NCBI GenBank assembly: GCA_958454405.1 | Contig: CAUEBO010000096.1 | Coordinates: 1 to 7,034 of the forward strand | Direction: 5' to 3' | DNA length: 7,034 nucleotides | Source of the DNA: an uncultured Eggerthellaceae bacterium | GTDB lineage: Bacteria > Actinomycetota > Coriobacteriia > Coriobacteriales > Eggerthellaceae | Shown here: one piece after another, positions 5,621 to 7,034 of the stretch | Numbering within the stretch: position 1 is the first letter of the stretch | Layout: every line of letters starts with the position of its first letter | Notes under the pieces: model-generated | Told to the model about the DNA's origin: nothing | Databases searched by the model: none | Seen by the model: only the letters and a program-made list of their open reading frames with translations | Position numbers and translations under genes: made by a program

Positions 5621-6898
5621 ATGCGAGGATTGGAAGGAATCAAGGTGGTCGAGCTCACCGGCTACGTCGCGGCGCCGGCGTGCCCGAGGATACTGGGCGA
5701 GATGGGAGCGACCATCTACAAGATCGAGCCGGCCTCGGGCGACGAGTACCGGACGAACGGCCCTGCATTCGGCATGCAGAAGACCGATATCGACGACCCG
5801 GCGTTCGATTTCGCCTCCCTGAACAAGAACTTCCTGAGCGTCAACCTGAAAACGGAAGCGGGCATGGAGTTCCTCCACAAGCTCCTGGCCGATGCGGACA
5901 TCATGGTGACGAGCTTCCGCGACAAAGCCCTCAAGAAACTCGGGCTCGATTGGGAAACCGTCCACGAACGGCATCCCCACCTCGTCTGGGGACAGGTGCG
6001 CGGCTACGGGGAATACGGGCCCGAGAAGGACACCAAGGGCTTCGACGCCACGGCCTACGGTGCGCGCGGGGGCTACCTGGCAAGCCTGTCGCAGGCGGGA
6101 GACCAGCCCATCAACTGGCCGGCCGCCATGGGCGACTGGAACACCTCGCTCGCCATCACGGCCGGCCTGCTAGGCGCCCTCGCGCGCAAGGACCGCACCG
6201 GCGAGGGCGACAAAGTGACGGTCAACCTGTACCACTGCGCGCTCTGGTCGCTTCAGATGATGCTCGGCGGCACGCAGTTCGGCGATATATGGCCGAAATC
6301 GCGCTACGATGCCACCTGCCCGACGAACAACACGTACTGCTCGAAAGACGGCATCTGGTTCCTCATCTGCTTCGGAAGCTACGACCTGTTCTACGAGCAC
6401 ACGATGCGCGCCATGGGCCTCGACTGGATGGTGGGCGATGCGCGCTACGACACCGCCGAGGCCATCAACGACGGCAGCGGACGCAACGCCGAAGTGGTGA
6501 AGATCATGGAGAAGCAGTTCCTCACGCAGGACTGGAGCTACTGGGAGCCGATATTCCAGGAGAAGGAGATCCCCTACCAGCGCCTGTTCCGGCCCGAGGA
6601 CGTGCTGAAGGACGAGGAGGCGTACGCCAACGACATCCTGCGGCCTCTGGAATACGATGCGTTCGGCACGAAGGTGCTGCCCACCTCCCCCATCCGCTTC
6701 GACAGCATGGGCGATCCCGTTCTGTACAAAAGCAGGCCCATCGGCTACGACACGGCGCGCATCATGCGCGAATACGGCTACGCCGACGAGGACATAGCGC
6801 GCCTCGACGGAAGCGCCGTGGTTTGCTACGACGGGCCTGATCTGCCCGAATCGGCCCTCAAGCCGAGTTTCGGCCCCCGCTCCCGAAAGGAGCGGTAA
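5621..6898 (+). CDS. Class III CoA-transferase (CaiB/BaiF family, HadA/FldA-like)
   Basis: The 425-residue protein transfers CoA between acyl-CoA and a free acid through an aspartyl-CoA anhydride intermediate. LEGIKVVELTGYVAAP (4-19) and GATIYKIEPASGDEYR (29-44) form the N-terminal nucleotide-fold signature. KGFDATAYGARGG (139-151) carries D142, the likely nucleophilic aspartate. TGEGDKVTVNLYH follows in the core, and IGYDTARIMREYGY marks the family C-terminus. The GFDxTAxxARGG wording and overall pattern recall, from memory, 2-hydroxyisocaproate CoA-transferase HadA and phenyllactate CoA-transferase FldA more than CaiB. It has about 30 extra residues after the usual end, finishing in the basic SRKER. 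The ATG at 5621 is preferred over a TTG at 5591 because AAGGAGG precedes it and homology begins there. Together with the crotonase it would activate and transform one acid. The substrate is unknown. Confidence 0.9.
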   Translation: MRGLEGIKVVELTGYVAAPACPRILGEMGATIYKIEPASGDEYRTNGPAFGMQKTDIDDPAFDFASLNKNFLSVNLKTEAGMEFLHKLLADADIMVTSFRDKALKKLGLDWETVHERHPHLVWGQVRGYGEYGPEKDTKGFDATAYGARGGYLASLSQAGDQPINWPAAMGDWNTSLAITAGLLGALARKDRTGEGDKVTVNLYHCALWSLQMMLGGTQFGDIWPKSRYDATCPTNNTYCSKDGIWFLICFGSYDLFYEHTMRAMGLDWMVGDARYDTAEAINDGSGRNAEVVKIMEKQFLTQDWSYWEPIFQEKEIPYQRLFRPEDVLKDEEAYANDILRPLEYDAFGTKVLPTSPIRFDSMGDPVLYKSRPIGYDTARIMREYGYADEDIARLDGSAVVCYDGPDLPESALKPSFGPRSRKER

Positions 6899-6911
6899 CC
6901 GCAGGTTCCAC

Positions 6912-6966
6912 CGGCTGCGCGCATCCTCGAACAAGGGGTGCCACCGTGCAGGGAAGCGCGCAGCCG
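6912..6966 (+). repeat. 11-bp perfect inverted repeat in the operon, before the third gene
   Basis: CGGCTGCGCGC (6912-6922) and GCGCGCAGCCG (6956-6966) are perfect complements, 33 bases apart. Past one A/A mismatch the stem can extend by TCC/GGA (6924-6926 with 6952-6954). In RNA this makes a stable hairpin 13 bases past the CoA-transferase stop and ending about 18 bases before the next ribosome binding site. No U-tract follows, so it looks like an mRNA-processing or differential-expression hairpin rather than a terminator. A DNA-binding site is the alternative. Confidence 0.6.
6913..6926 (+). repeat. Shared motif GGCTGYGCGCATCC, copy 2 (upstream of the third gene)
   Basis: This copy forms most of the left arm of the 6912-6966 inverted repeat. 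The match to copy 1 may mark a common regulator site, such as for the divergent LysR protein, or may be chance in GC-rich DNA. Confidence 0.4.
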
Positions 6967-6995
6967 CCGCAAGGGAAACACGATAAGGAGGAGTC

Positions 6996-7034
6996 ATGTC
7001 AGCTGAGAAAATAGCGAGGCAGGGCCTGACGGTG
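6996..7034 (+). CDS. Start of a third operon gene, cut by the window edge
   Basis: Thirteen codons are visible (MSAEKIARQGLTV), preceded by AAGGAGG (6984-6990), 5 bases before the ATG. The frame is open to the window end. It follows the CoA-transferase on the same strand after 97 bases. The residues are too few to assign a family. From context an acyl-CoA or acid-processing enzyme or a transporter of the same pathway is likely, but this is a guess. Confidence 0.7.
   Translation, partial: MSAEKIARQGLTV

Noticed and set aside
5680..6840. 386-codon plus-strand frame inside the CoA-transferase gene
   Set aside because: It is a frame-shifted reading of a strongly supported gene, with arginine-rich low-complexity content and no homology.
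6170..6997. 275-codon minus-strand frame opposite the CoA-transferase gene
   Set aside because: Antisense shadow with no recognisable domain. It also crosses the intergenic inverted repeat and the next gene's start.

Overview
The window is high-GC bacterial chromosome with strong AAGGAGG-type ribosome binding sites, an encoded tRNA CCA end, and a gene set (proline/Na+ symporter, HadA/FldA-like CoA-transferase, crotonase, LysR regulator) that fits an anaerobic gut actinobacterium of the Coriobacteriia/Eggerthellaceae type. That assignment is an inference from composition and protein style, not from a marker gene.

Layout: a minus-strand tRNA pair, tRNA-Tyr then tRNA-Thr, lies at the left edge, with the Thr gene cut by the window. 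Next is a minus-strand YbhB/YbcL (PEBP-family) gene (370-882). A 339-bp intergenic stretch rich in inverted repeats separates it from a divergent plus-strand DNA glycosylase of the hypoxanthine-DNA glycosylase (HDG) family (1222-1728). The glycosylase converges with a minus-strand putP Na+/proline symporter (1787-3349). The putP terminator hairpin and its U-tract lie across the last codons and stop of the glycosylase gene. A 445-bp intergenic region upstream of putP carries a perfect TATAAT box, a tandem 10-bp repeat and an AT-rich patch.

The right part is a catabolic module. A minus-strand LysR-type regulator (3795-4694) is divergent, across 82 bp, from a plus-strand operon: a CaiD-like crotonase (4777-5574), a class III CoA-transferase (5621-6898) and the first 13 codons of a third gene (6996 onward). 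The CoA-transferase would activate a carboxylic acid by CoA exchange, and the crotonase would hydrate, dehydrate or isomerise the resulting acyl-CoA. The LysR protein probably senses the substrate. The substrate cannot be read from the sequence. Carnitine/crotonobetaine-like chemistry and reductive 2-hydroxy-acid or enoate metabolism are both possible.

No mobile element, CRISPR array or obvious defence system is present. The most interesting points are the unknown-substrate CoA module, an 11-bp perfect inverted repeat before its third gene whose left arm matches a sequence upstream of its first gene, the putP terminator inside the convergent glycosylase gene, and several dyads in the intergenic regions.
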